DNA from: Numida meleagris
Lineage: Eukaryota > Chordata > Aves > Galliformes > Numididae
Length of the DNA: 64,000 bases
Direction: 5' to 3'
Assembly: GCF_002078875.1 (NCBI RefSeq)
Contig: NC_034410.1
Coordinates: 38,282,145 to 38,346,144 of the forward strand
The notes beneath the pieces were generated by a model that worked only from the letters and a program-made list of their open reading frames with translations, searched no databases and was not told the DNA's origin. Shown piece by piece: positions 13,347-25,200 of the stretch. The translations under genes were made by a program, and so were the position numbers. Position 1 is the stretch's first letter; each line of letters opens with the position of its first letter.

Positions 13347-16300
13347 TTACTTTTGGGAGAAGGACAAGCATAACTAATTTGAGCCCAAACAGTAATTTTG
13401 CCGGATGAATGGAAGGCTTTATCCTGAGAGCGTTTTCACAGCCCTAACTATAATGCTATGTTATAATGAATGCCAGAAGTCAATCCTTCATATCCTAGCA
13501 AGCATCAGAAGCAACAGAGAAACATAGCAGATGATTTAGATTTACAACATAGTGGCAATATACTTCCATCAGTACAATTTAGCTTTCTTTTACTATCATG
13601 CCATTACCTTTCAAATGCAAATTTTGAGACTGTCTCAATAGCCACTCTTTGGGAATATTTGGAAGTGCATTAGGAGACATCTAGCCATTTCTATCTGTTA
13701 CAATAAGGAGTATTAATCAGCAATCCTTATATGAAAGTATCTGATGATGCTCTACTTAGAGTCTTCTTCCGAAGAGACAAAAGGAGGAAAATGACTGTTA
13801 TGTTCTTAGGATTGTGTAGAGAGCCACAAAGGACTTTTTATAATTCATAACTGCATAGTGGAAAGCAGCAAGTGAAGAAAACAAAGTATTTTATTTATCA
13901 AGTAGAAAAAGCACTACTTTCCAGAAAACCATTTTAGTTTCCTTCATTACCAAAGAGAAGCTTGCACTCTGGCTATTTATTTCCTATAGGCTAGTCTGTG
14001 CTGTTCAGTCTGTTTTTGTGGATCACTTTACAGACACTGACACAACCAATTGTTTATTTTTAGACTTGATTCAGGGAGGAAAAACACTCTCCTTTGGAAG
14101 TGATATGGGAGAAGGAATAAGGGAGCCATTACCATTAACATCATCTCATGTGGCACATACTCCCAGGACAATGACCAGGGCAATGAGAAGACACCCACTA
14201 CCATCAGCGTTACACAGAGGTCTGGGCTCCCACTGGCCTCGTGGAAATGGAAATAAGCTGAAAACCACAGGAGATCTGTGCTGGCAGGTCTCATGACCAG
14301 AGACATGTCCTTATAAAAGACTGCCTGTATGCTTGCAAACTGCTACTCCCCTATAACCCTAACCCTGGAAGAAATCACAAGTTGTTGACACCTTTGAGAA
14401 GGACTTGTGTTTTGACACAGAGAATAAAATAAAAGTTTTTATAAAACTATAAAATGCTGAGGGGAAAAAAGCACATTCTTTCAAAACTGGCCAACTATTT
14501 TTCTATTATAGCCACATTTAAACCATGGCCTGTTTAGTGAGAGATTAGTACACCTGCTCTTAAACTCTGTTGCTCATGACAAAGACAATCAGGGTAAACA
14601 TCAGGCAATTTAATAGACTACAACACTGAAAACTCAGATTTACCTTCTTGTTTTTTCAAGCAGAAGCGAAGGATTATTTTGCTAAAATTTATAAACAGCT
14701 CTATATCTTTATGGATTGAATTAGTAGAAGAGATGAGTAGATCTTGAATACAAATAGGAATTTCCGTACTCTAATATATACAATATTAGCTATGCAATTC
14801 TAGGTGACTGCTTGCATATATCTCTAGCCTGAATAGTAACTACCATTCTCTGACCTGCTGAGTGAGCCTTTTCAGTTACTAAATAGCTTTTTTTTCAAAA
14901 CTGAATCACTTTAGAAATTCAGATTGATGCTCAGTAGTAACAAGTAGACACTAGGTTGAAATAAGTCATCTCTTAAGAATTAGAAGTGCTCTCAATGGCA
15001 ATCCTAAACATGATCCAATATGAAAACAGTACAAGACAGCTTTTAGTAAGCACTGTTGAAATATGACAGACTCTGAAGGTGAAACCAGATTTGGATGAAA
15101 TATGCACAGATCATCTTCTAAATTGTATGCTATTCATCAAGTCATCTCTAATTAGTTATATGAGAAGGTGGGATGGGAACCACAACATCTGAAAACCATT
15201 GAATTCTGAGCCAAAAAACTAGTATTTGTATGTGAATTCAACCAGAATTCCTCTGTACTAAAATAACTGCTGGAAGATCACTATGTTAATGAAATTTTAT
15301 TGCCCCCAATTTTTTTTGTGAGGATTAGGAAATATGGGTAGATGGGTAAAAATATATGTAAACAACAAAAACAAAAATACCTCTTGTTATCACATCTCCA
15401 AAAAAGAAAAAGGAATTTTTAATTTGCAGTTTCCTGCACCATTCTCTTCATACACCTCTTTCTTTAGCCCCATTCAGCTTTTTTTCTTCTGTAAAAGCTT
15501 AGGAGCTATTTTAGCTAAGAGTCTGTGGGAAGGGACCTCAGAACTTTTAGGTGCTGAAGATGGGGAAAGGATAAGAAAAGGATAGGAGACCTGTATTACC
15601 ACCTCTCTTCACTGCAGGCCCACTACAGACTCCCCAGTTAGCCCTTATGTATCATGGAGGTTTAGTTGTTTGAAATAGCAGGGCTGAACTCAGAGCACAT
15701 GGAGTACCATGTTGGGTCTTGACCACTAAGTCAACTTCCAACAAAGAGTCTCCTGAGGAACGACAGGATGGTGCTAAACTGTTGTTGTATTATAGTTTGG
15801 CAATAGATCAAGACAAAGAAAAGAGCAAAATAAAGAAATATTTGAGAACCAGATCAAAGGAAATCTATTAGGGGATTGCAAACTACACTACAAAATTTCT
15901 TTAATTACTTAGTTTAATTAATATGATAATCAGAACTCTAAACATGAGAACAACATAGAAAATGACAGAACATTTCTAAAGCATTTCTTCAAACATTTCA
16001 TATAGACAGCATTTTCCAAAAATCCAAAGGGTCATTAATCTTTACAACACACCTGCTGCTCAGATGTTGTTGCGATTTACATAATAGTAAAAAATGGGAC
16101 TTTGAAATTAAAGCAAAAGAGATCATTTGTAGAGCCACAAAAGCATCCAACTCACCAGGTAGAATTCAGGAATCTACATGTGCAATTGCTGACTTCTTAG
16201 CAAATGTCCCACAAATACCCTAAGACATGAAAGCTGTAATCAGGGAAGGATTCAAAATCAATAACAGAGCTTTGCAAAATTCTCATGAAAGATAACTTAA

Positions 16301-18474
16301 GGACTTTCATTAATTGCAAGAGGAAAAATGTACCATCATATCAGTGGCATGTCATACACAAACTGACACATAAGGAATAGGACAGAAACTCTGAAAACGG
16401 AACCCTAAAAGCTTGATTATACAGGACCTGGAATTCATTTCTACTGACTTTAACAACTCAAGACTTAGGTGTATCAAGCTAGATACACTTGAAACACCAA
16501 AAGAGCACTGTTTTTTCATGGACCAGTGTACCAGAGCAATTTAGACTGCTTATCTAACTCTCGTGTGGCCAAAAGTAGAAAGAAGGGTCTGAACCTTAGA
16601 CAGACAATGTGGTTTCTCATCATGATACTCACAGTTCTCTAAAATATCCTCATCTCTCTCTCTCTCTGCCAAAACAAAGATCTAGCAAAAATCTTCCTGC
16701 AATTTTTTGGCTATTTTTCTCATCTCCTTTCACTATCAACTATTTGTATTAGGAGAGATTTGTTATTCAAAAAATAATACTGCATTCAGAACAGATCGTC
16801 ATTTTGAAATATATGCAGTTACCAGAGGCTAAAAACACTTCAATACATTCCGGGACACAGCCCATATTTAGGTAACTCTTGTTAAAACAGTAAACTAGCT
16901 GTGGGTTGATGGGATTCAGGGGCCAGTAAAATTAGATCAGTTCACTGTAATTAATCTTTATTAAGGAAAAAAACACCCGTTATTAAGCCTTATCTTAGAT
17001 GTTTATTTTTTAGTTTAAGGATGAATACTCAAGCAAGTTATTTACCTGTAGCCACTATTATCACTAGGCTAAAAAATTCTTATCTGGTACAACTCTGTAC
17101 TTGGTTGGAGAAACAAGGTACTCTCTCAGGGTTCAACTTCATAAATTGTAGAACTGGTCTCACACAAATGCCTAAGAAATGTCTGCATGTACATTCCAGG
17201 AATTTGTTTTGCTCCTTTTAGTGCTTTCCACCCATTTAACTTACAGAGCCAGAAGCTGTGCAGAGCTGTAAGCTGACAGGAAAAGATCTATAATCTTTCC
17301 ACTGTAGAGACAGTGAAATAAAGAAGTGTTCTCGTTGACTAGAAAGCAACAAGGAAGAAAATTCTTCATAAGGCCTGGGGGCCACAAAAATGGGCTCTGC
17401 TGATCCAGGAATAAGTCAGCTGGCAAGTGGAATTCTTTATAGACATTGTCTCAGTCTGTGCCAACCTCCAGATACTTGCCAGGATTTTCAGGAGGTTTGA
17501 AAACCCTGCAAATGTGAGGTCTATGGTACCATGGACCCTCCAAGGCCCTAAGTGCATCAATGGGCTCTGCAACCTCTTTCTCCTACACTGTGCTTTTTCT
17601 GACAGGATCGCAAAGTTGTGAGAAAAAGATGCAAGGAACCTCATGTTGGGCTTAAACCAATATACTCTTTGTGATTGCAGTTATCCTAGTGAGCATCACT
17701 AGGCCTGTTCTGTTCTTAACACTGAGATGCAGAGCCGTGTTGATGAAGCCACCCCTGCTTCAAAAAATACTTGATGTTTAGGCATCACTTACAGTTCAAA
17801 GTGTAAGAAAAGTCTTAAAATTTCTTTTATGTAAAACTGCATGGAACATCACGCAGCTCCAGACAGCCCTATTTCTGCATTCTCTGTTCTTAGCTTTGAG
17901 CTCCCTGGAGGCTGTAGTTAGGTTGTAACAAGTATTTGGCTTTTTTTAAGATAGGTTTTGCCTAATCTGTGCTCCACTGGCCCCAGCACCACATAGTACA
18001 TCGTGTCTGCTTCATAATCCTGCTCCTGTAATGCTCTTTTCTCACTCTTTAGTTTCCAGCTTAACATCTCTACCTTCAGAGAATTGATTTTGTGGCAAGA
18101 CATCAGATGCTGGTGGAGGTAACTGAGTAGACTACCTCAATTCTGGTACCCTGACACCACAGAAGTTTGTTCCCCAGACAATACAGTCAGTGTTCCAAGG
18201 ACAGTGAGCCCTGATGACTAATGATGACAAATGACCATCTCTGCACTACACTGTCACTTTCCTTTCTATAGTAACCTTATTCATTCAATTACTGGTTAAC
18301 TGAGGCAATATAACTAAACCATAATAACCTGGCCCAAAACAAGTGTCAGCAGCAAGATCTGTGCTTTCAGAACTTCAGTCACTCTGTTGATTTACTGCCT
18401 GTTCTACTCAGGAGTAAAAAAGAGACTCTTAGGTTAGTTTAGGTCATAAAAATTCTTAAGTGACTATAGCGGGG
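13347..18474. other. Gene-free, unique-looking AT-rich DNA
   Basis: No recognisable gene or well-preserved repeat in about 5 kb. Overlapping 92-codon open frames at 14018-14306 occur on both strands and match no family I know. A short (TC)n run lies at about 16652-16667. A minus-strand open frame at 17918-18103 has a charged, coiled-coil-like composition but no other support. Confidence 0.55.
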
Positions 18475-20031
18475 TCTGGGGAACAAATGATATAAGGAAC
18501 GATAATGCATTGGCAAGACCAGATGGTAATCATTCAAGAGTTTTGAAGCAATTCAGGGATGAAATAGCTGAATTCCTGATAGACTTGTGTAACCTTTCCA
18601 TTAATACAGTCTGGGCACTTAGGACTGGAGGGTAACATATGTGATATGGAGGGCCCACTAGAGACTAACGGGAAAATCAGAGTGATGTTGGTACTGGGCA
18701 AACTAATAGAAAGTATATGAAATTAGCAGGGCACTGCATAAGCTTTGTATCATAAATAATTCATCCAGACAGAGTGGGTGGGAACAGATTTATACAAAAG
18801 GCCATAATCTTGATTTTTATTTTCTTTTGTGGAAGTGTCAACTGCCTTGTGGAGCATGGTCATCTGGCCAGTGCAGCCTATTTGTAACTTCAGGCTTTGA
18901 CAAAGGCCCTGACCAAAAGCAGCTATGAGAGGTAAGGTTGTACATTCATACACAGCAGGACACAGAAAAATCAGTTCTTTCAATGGAGGAAGGAATCTAG
19001 AGGAGTTTTTCAGGATTCTGTGCTGGGACCTTTACTGATCAACATATTCATAAGAAATCCTGGAAAATGGTTGGAAATGGAACAAGAAATCTTGTTGGTA
19101 GCACCACGTTTATCAGTCTAGCAAAACTACAGGCTGACAATATGAAGTCTTGAAGCAAGACTGAGAAACAAAATAATATGTGTAATAAAATCATAGATAG
19201 TGTCCGATAAATGAAAAGTGCATGGGAAAAAGTATTAACTTCTCACACAAAGTGATGGGCTTTAAACTGATTTTCACCACTCAGGAGGTCCTGGGGCTCT
19301 TATGGGTGGCTCCATGGAAACAACAGTTCAATACCCAGTAGTGGTCAGCACAGCAGCTCAAATGTTTGGCATTATAAGAAGAGGAATGGAGAGCAAAATG
19401 GAACATTGTTCTGTGACCGCACAAATCTATGTTTGTCCACAATATGAATGCACTACCCATTTCTGCCCCCATTTCAGAAAAGATACTAGAGACTTTGAAA
19501 AGGTATAAAAAAAGGCAACGAGGATGATCAAGGGTAGGAAAGACTTGTCATATTAAGGAAAAAATAACAGCCTGAGACACTACAGTTTGGAAAATTGAGA
19601 GTGATGTGGCATATGTTTAAAAATAATTGTGCTATAAATGGGTAGGGATTGATTATTCAGAACCAGAGAGCAGCAAATAAAGGTAACATGAGCCAGGTCC
19701 AATACAAGCAAAATAATTCAATTATTCACAGTATTGGTTATGCACAGTAGACTGTGCAACTTACTGCTAAATTATTTGGGGTCCTAAAAATGTATGTATT
19801 TGCAAAGGAAAATTACACACGTGCATGGAAGAAAAATACAAAGCTAAATATACTAAAAACACGTATCCAAGTCAGGAGGAGCCTGAGAGAGATTTAGGGG
19901 AAGTGTCAAATGCCATTTCTTATTTTTCTTTAGTCATCCTTTCACAGATACTTTGGTATCAGGATAATTGGGTTAGATGGATAGTTGTTCTGATCCAGCA
20001 CAGTTGTTCAACTGGCCTTACATATTCCCTT
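18475..20031 (+). mobile_element. Old, near-contiguous CR1-type LINE (ORF2 RT to 3' end), heavily decayed
   Basis: Ordered blocks match an ancient CR1 of the kind common in turtles and crocodilians, not the young avian CR1s nearby. In order they are: 'ggcaagaccagatggtaatc' with 'caagagttttgaagcaattc' (about 18514-18554); 'ggtactgggcaaactaatag' (18690-18709); 'ctttgacaaaggccctgacc' (18895-18914, RT motif A region); 'tgtgctgggacctttactga' followed by 'acatattcataa' (about 19019-19053, the GxxQGSVLGPLLFNxFIND block); 'gaaaaggtataaaaaaaggc' (19497-19516); 'agtttggaaaattgagagtg' (19584-19603); and near the 3' end 'tgggttagatggatagttgt' with 'tctgatccagcac' (about 19969-20002). Order and spacing fit about 1.5 kb of one element. 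No frame is open across it. Confidence 0.8.
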
Positions 20032-21972
20032 TTGACCTATAGAATTAGCAGAAGATTTAAGGGAATGAAGCCCCTTTGAAATGCACAGTTCCAAACAGGC
20101 ACTTGTTGTTCAGTCTGAAACTCCAGGGAATAAGCCATCCATCACATGAACAGCCTTCTTTTACTCTAAGTACAGTTGAGAGAGATTCTAAATTTCTTTG
20201 AAGACAAGTTTTCAATGCTGGAGAATGAGGTTTTCTTGTGAAAATCGACAATATTCCTTTGAATGTTGTTTCAGGCTAAAGGTGTCTTATTCACTTCTGC
20301 CTCTATAAATTTTATTTCTAGTCACCACGGTACAGATCTGGAAACCTCAAATACACAGTTATAGAAAATGGCTCAAGGAGAGAGGAAATTTTTTGAGATA
20401 TTCCAGAATTATTCAGCTTTCCCTGAATATCTTAAGACTAGATAAAGAGAGTCTCAGCATCTCAGCATTGCCTTGGAGATGAAAAGGAGTAGGGGCAAGG
20501 AGGCAAAGAGAGAGAATGCTAAATCTGCAGAGCAGTGCGGCAGGAGAAACACAGAGAACAACAGATAAGCAGCACGGTAGCTATCAGAAACAATCAGAGA
20601 TAACACAGGAAACACTGTGAAAGCTTAATCCATTCTCAAGAGCTTTCAATCAAGAGTCTTACCTTGATAAAGAAATAGATTCCAACACTCTTGCTCACGT
20701 TTAATAGGATCTCTTCTGTCAAGATGTGGTTTGGAACACACCTCCCAGAAATCATTGAGGCACCTGAGCTGAGATACTATTAGCATGAGTAAGAGATATG
20801 GCTCTCAACAAATTAACACAGGCCAGAAATTATCTCTGTGCTGAAGCCAGTCTCTAACAGAACTGAAAATCTTGTGAAATAAAATTGGTGTTTCAGGCAT
20901 TTTTATTTGTTTGCTTAAACAACAAGTTTTATTTCTTCAAGAAATTTACAGTCTTCCAAATTCAGAAAAAAGAAGATGATTGTTTTCCTAAAGAGTAATT
21001 TGAGTTAAAGGTGATTGGGCATCAGAAAAAATGAAGCTGATGAGACCTACAGAACTTCTGAGGCTTGAATGACAAGATAAATTTTGTTAAAGGAATCTTG
21101 CTGCCAGTCTGCAGTCATCTCTACCCTATACAGTAGTGTTTCTAGCATTATAGCAGTGGCGTCCTGACATTTCTGAGCGTAGAGCTCTAAACTTTTCTCC
21201 TACGGACATCTAGAATGTCTTTCCTAGGAAAATGTCCTAATAATGTTATGGCAAATTCACTGGTAATGGGACTGGGAGTCCTGGATAGTGCAATGAATTT
21301 CCAAGGTCTCTAATAGATATGCAGCAGTGAATTAAAATTCACTATCTAAAATTGTTCCTGTTTTCAGTTTTCTGTCCCGTTTCTCCCTAAAGGTGCCAAC
21401 GGGATAGTAGAAGACTTGGTCAAGAGAGAACTCCTGAACCACTACAGCTTTCATCCCAGCTAACATAAAACTGAACTAATTTTGCATTCTGTCTCCCCTT
21501 GTTTGTCAGTCTTTCATTTTTTCCTCAACTATTTGTTTCTTTGGCACTGAAGAGGTTCTCTATTAATCACTTCTAGCAAGCTTACACCTGTTCTGCACTG
21601 CAGGAAATTTGACTTCTGAATACAGTATTTTCAAGCTCTAATATTACAGCATCTTGAATTCTGCCAGAGAAATACCTGTAGGTGGAAATGCAGCCTTAAG
21701 ACTGAGAGTTGGCTGTAGCTTTAGAAGGTGAGTTTAGGTGTATGAGTGAGGTATGAGTGCAGAAAATGCCAAAAGAAACAATACTTCTCACTGATCTCTG
21801 GGTTTATCCTTACCTCATAGTGAGAGGCTTCAATACGGCTACTGCTGTTTGTCTTTGGCTTTAATGTTTGCTCTTCTAGGTCCTCAGAAGTGCTGCTAAT
21901 CCATGATGTGACCTAAACAGAATGTGAGACAAGGCACAGGCTTCTGCTGAAACAAGCCACCTCCTGAAGAAT
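20032..21972. other. Gene-free, unique-looking DNA
   Basis: No gene or repeat is recognised between the old CR1 remnant and the next CR1 fragment. Open frames do not exceed about 65 codons. Confidence 0.55.
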
Positions 21973-22205
21973 CAGATGATACATCTGAAAGTTGTGCTGC
22001 CATTGAGAGGGATCTCGACATGCTGGAGATACTGTCTGACAGGAACCTCATAAAGATCAACACGGGAAAATGCAAAGTTCTGATCCTGGGGGGGGAACAT
22101 CACCAGGCAGTGGGAGCCACCCTATGGAAAGCATCCTTGCAGAAAAGTAGACACCAAGATGATCACGAGTCAACTTGCTGATAAGAAGGCTAATGGAAGG
22201 CTTTG
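21973..22205 (+). mobile_element. CR1 LINE internal fragment (just after RT), plus strand
   Basis: Sense CR1 blocks in order: 'agatgatacatctgaaagtt', 'gctgccattgagagggatct', 'cgacatgctggagatactg', 'ctgacaggaacctcataaag', 'tgcaaagttctgatcctggg', 'gtagacaccaagatgatcac' and 'ataagaaggctaatggaagg'. These correspond to the ORF2 stretch reading roughly as DDTS..AAIERDLD, DRNLIKIN, KCKVL and VDTK..MS in CR1. The usual block encoding 'LGVL' before VDTK is deleted. It has neither a 3' terminus nor an upstream RT, so it is an isolated internal piece. Confidence 0.88.
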
Positions 22206-25200
22206 TGAATATGGGACGCTTGAGTATCCAGGAAAGGAAGAGCAGATCTTAATAGCAACTTCATAAACTACATTGTATCCATGAATCCCACCTGAAGCTG
22301 ATGCAGTTCTTTTTAATAACCTCTAAATGTTAGTGTATAGTGTGTTTATATAGTAGTCTCCTCGGTATGTTAATCACTAGTATTTCTGTTTTACATTAGC
22401 AGGGCATATGAAGTGCTCAGTATATCCTGTTTGCAGATAACCTAAATATCTTTCCTCTTCAGCACTGAATATAGTTGAAGATCCAGTGTATAATTGAGGC
22501 ATCCAGACTCAACTCTGGCTTAAGCCATCTGTGCAAGAATGATACAAATTTTTTAATGATAAAGGCAACCATGAAAAGAAAAACCTGTTCATATGCTGTT
22601 TAATACGGATGCAACACACATGGCAATCTCTGCCCCAGTTGTACATGAACTGTATGTTTCTCATTAACAGCTCATTTTTCCCTCTTAATTGCCACCGTGT
22701 ACTTTTTGGAAAAATCACTGCAGAAACCATTTGAAGAAAGACAAAGGCAAGACTGACAAAGTCAACAGTGGTTACCCATTCACATAACATTTCTTCTATG
22801 TTCCTGCTATTGAAGCTGTGGATATTTGAGGCATTGCTTGTAAAAACAATGTTATAGTAACACATCGGAGTTGACTGGATAAAGCTCTAAAAGAATATAT
22901 ACTTGTGCTAGCTGTGGAAAGTGACACTTTCAGAAAAGGAAATAAGCTGCAACAGCTTCTGCATGGGAAGAAAGGCCAAAACCTCTTAGATAATATGTCT
23001 CTATTTTCTTCTTAGTCTAAAAACAAACTAAAAAAGCAGCTGGCATGGAGGGATGGTCAGCCAGAGAGCTCAACTTGATCCATGAAGATAGTCTTTCAAA
23101 CCTGCCCAGAGGTCACTGGCCTCTTCTGTTACAATCCCGTTTCCTAACCACCAGTCTCTTTGTCCTCAAGATGTGCTGAGATGAGAGAGTATGGTTTCTG
23201 CCCTCTCTTCATACTCTCAGTAGGAGCTTCTCAACAAGGCGTGTACATGGCGTCCTTTGGGCATGCTGGAGATGCCAGTCACCACCATTCAACTACAACA
23301 GAGGGACTGATTCTGACACTTTTCACCATTGAAGTCCCTCTCTTCAGACAAGGAAGTACTGCAGATAAGCTGGAAGGAGAGGGAAGTTTTCCTTGAGTAA
23401 AAAAGTTTGATGCTCAAACAGAATTAATGCTAGCACCGTACTCTTTGCAAACAGTTCTCAGAAAAATATGTGTGTGCTATGGTATTTTAGAGAGAGGGGG
23501 GAAGGATCTCAAGGATTTCACTGAGGAGAATATCCCAACTTATATTTATGCATCTCTGTGTGCATTACACAGCAAGTAACTAATGCTGTTCTCTTTACAC
23601 CTTCCTACATATGAAGTCTGTGGCATCCCCAGTCCTTGGTAGGCCTGAACACCAGAGAGACACGTGCCACAGGCACTCTGACACTCTGAGGTGGCACCTC
23701 AGAATTTTCCCACCAAGGAGACACTTACATTCATTTCTGTTTTGCAGGGGCACAAACAGACCACAAGATCACTGAAGTAAGCTGAAAAGCAAAAACTTAA
23801 TCATACTCTTCCTAGTCTCAGGTCTATATTCTAATTTGGTATCACTTGCTTTGATTTCAGATGCTTTAGATTAAATGTTTCTTATCTCCTCTCATACCCT
23901 GAGCCTCTGTTCCTTCAGAAGCCAAGCTACAATATCTAACATACAGGAGCTGTTTCCTGAAGTTGTATGTAGTCTTTGCTTTTGTGACACAACCCAAGAT
24001 GGCCAGAACTTTGGCATGGATCTGCCAGGCATTTTCCCTAAAATAAATATACACCAAGAACAAAAATAGGTTTCATTTTCAACTCTGTTCTAGTGGAACA
24101 AAGTTACTTTTCTAACAGAAAATTCAGGCAAGAATATTGGAGGAGATAGATGAAAATAAAACGAACGGAAAATAAATAACCACCCCCCTCACCTGACACT
24201 TACTGCATTCTTGCAAAATAGAACTTTTCTTCCACTCTTGATCCTGCTCCAGCAACTGATAGTGACCTCCCAGATTGCCACAGGTTTCTTAGCACTCTCT
24301 GGATTGGTGCCTGGAAACTCAAGCAAATGTGTTTTTTTTATCACATAGAGTAACCGCTTTTTGTTCTTTTCAACATTTCATCCTTTCCCTTACAGGATAA
24401 CTCTCTTCAGCTTCTCCATTCAAGAGGTTTCCTAAGCTGAGCTCATAAGGAAGCATTCTGAATCATGGTACCTTTCTGCCTTCCTCTCTCTCTTCTTTCC
24501 TCCGAGATGCAGTAGTCAGGCAAGTAATTCTACAACTGACTCTACAGCTTTGTAGCTTTGAGCTTAATGTCTTTGAAACCAAGAAAGACACAAATGAAGC
24601 CTTGCTCTTTTATGGGAAAGAATTCAAAGTTGTTGTTTCAGAAAAATAAGGTCTGAGTGTCTTAAAATAAATAAATGCAATTTTTGTACTGCATGCCACA
24701 AAACATTACTTTGACTGCCAGCTGCGCTGAGGACATATACTTGCTGTACTTCCATGCTGACATTTAAAGAAGCATTTCGGCCTTGGAACTATGACAGATT
24801 CCATAGTTATAGTTGATTAATTTTTCATAGTTACTCAGATCACTTTGTCTCACAGACTTCACTGTAAATGACTGTGGGCATGGTTAAGGTGAAAAAAAAA
24901 ATCTTAGTCATAAGGAACAAGAAGTTAACCCTGTAAAATTAATTTTAAAGCAGCTGACTCAGGTTTAACTATTGTACTACTATCAACAAAGCATGACTCT
25001 GTCAGTTACTGAGTTCTGAATCATCAAAAGCACAAAAACTTGCGATGTGGAAATAAATGTGAGCCAATGTAATTCTTCCTAGATTTAAAGAGATAGAAAT
25101 AACAGATAGTCAGACAAGTCTAACTCAGCAGCCAATGGTTGGGTGCAGAATGAATTGGCAAATCCTAATACATCTGCTGGTTTAATTACAGAGGTCTCCA

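Noticed and set aside
14354..14366. Telomere-like TAACCCTAACCCT
   Set aside because: Only two units, expected by chance in 64 kb.
17918..18103. Minus-strand frame with coiled-coil-like composition and a possible CAG acceptor just upstream
   Set aside because: The pyrimidine tract is weak, there is no matching donor or partner exon, and no family is recognised.
22509..22865. 118-codon minus-strand Cys-rich frame
   Set aside because: The cysteines show no spacing I recognise, there is no signal peptide or domain, and the composition fits AT-rich random sequence.
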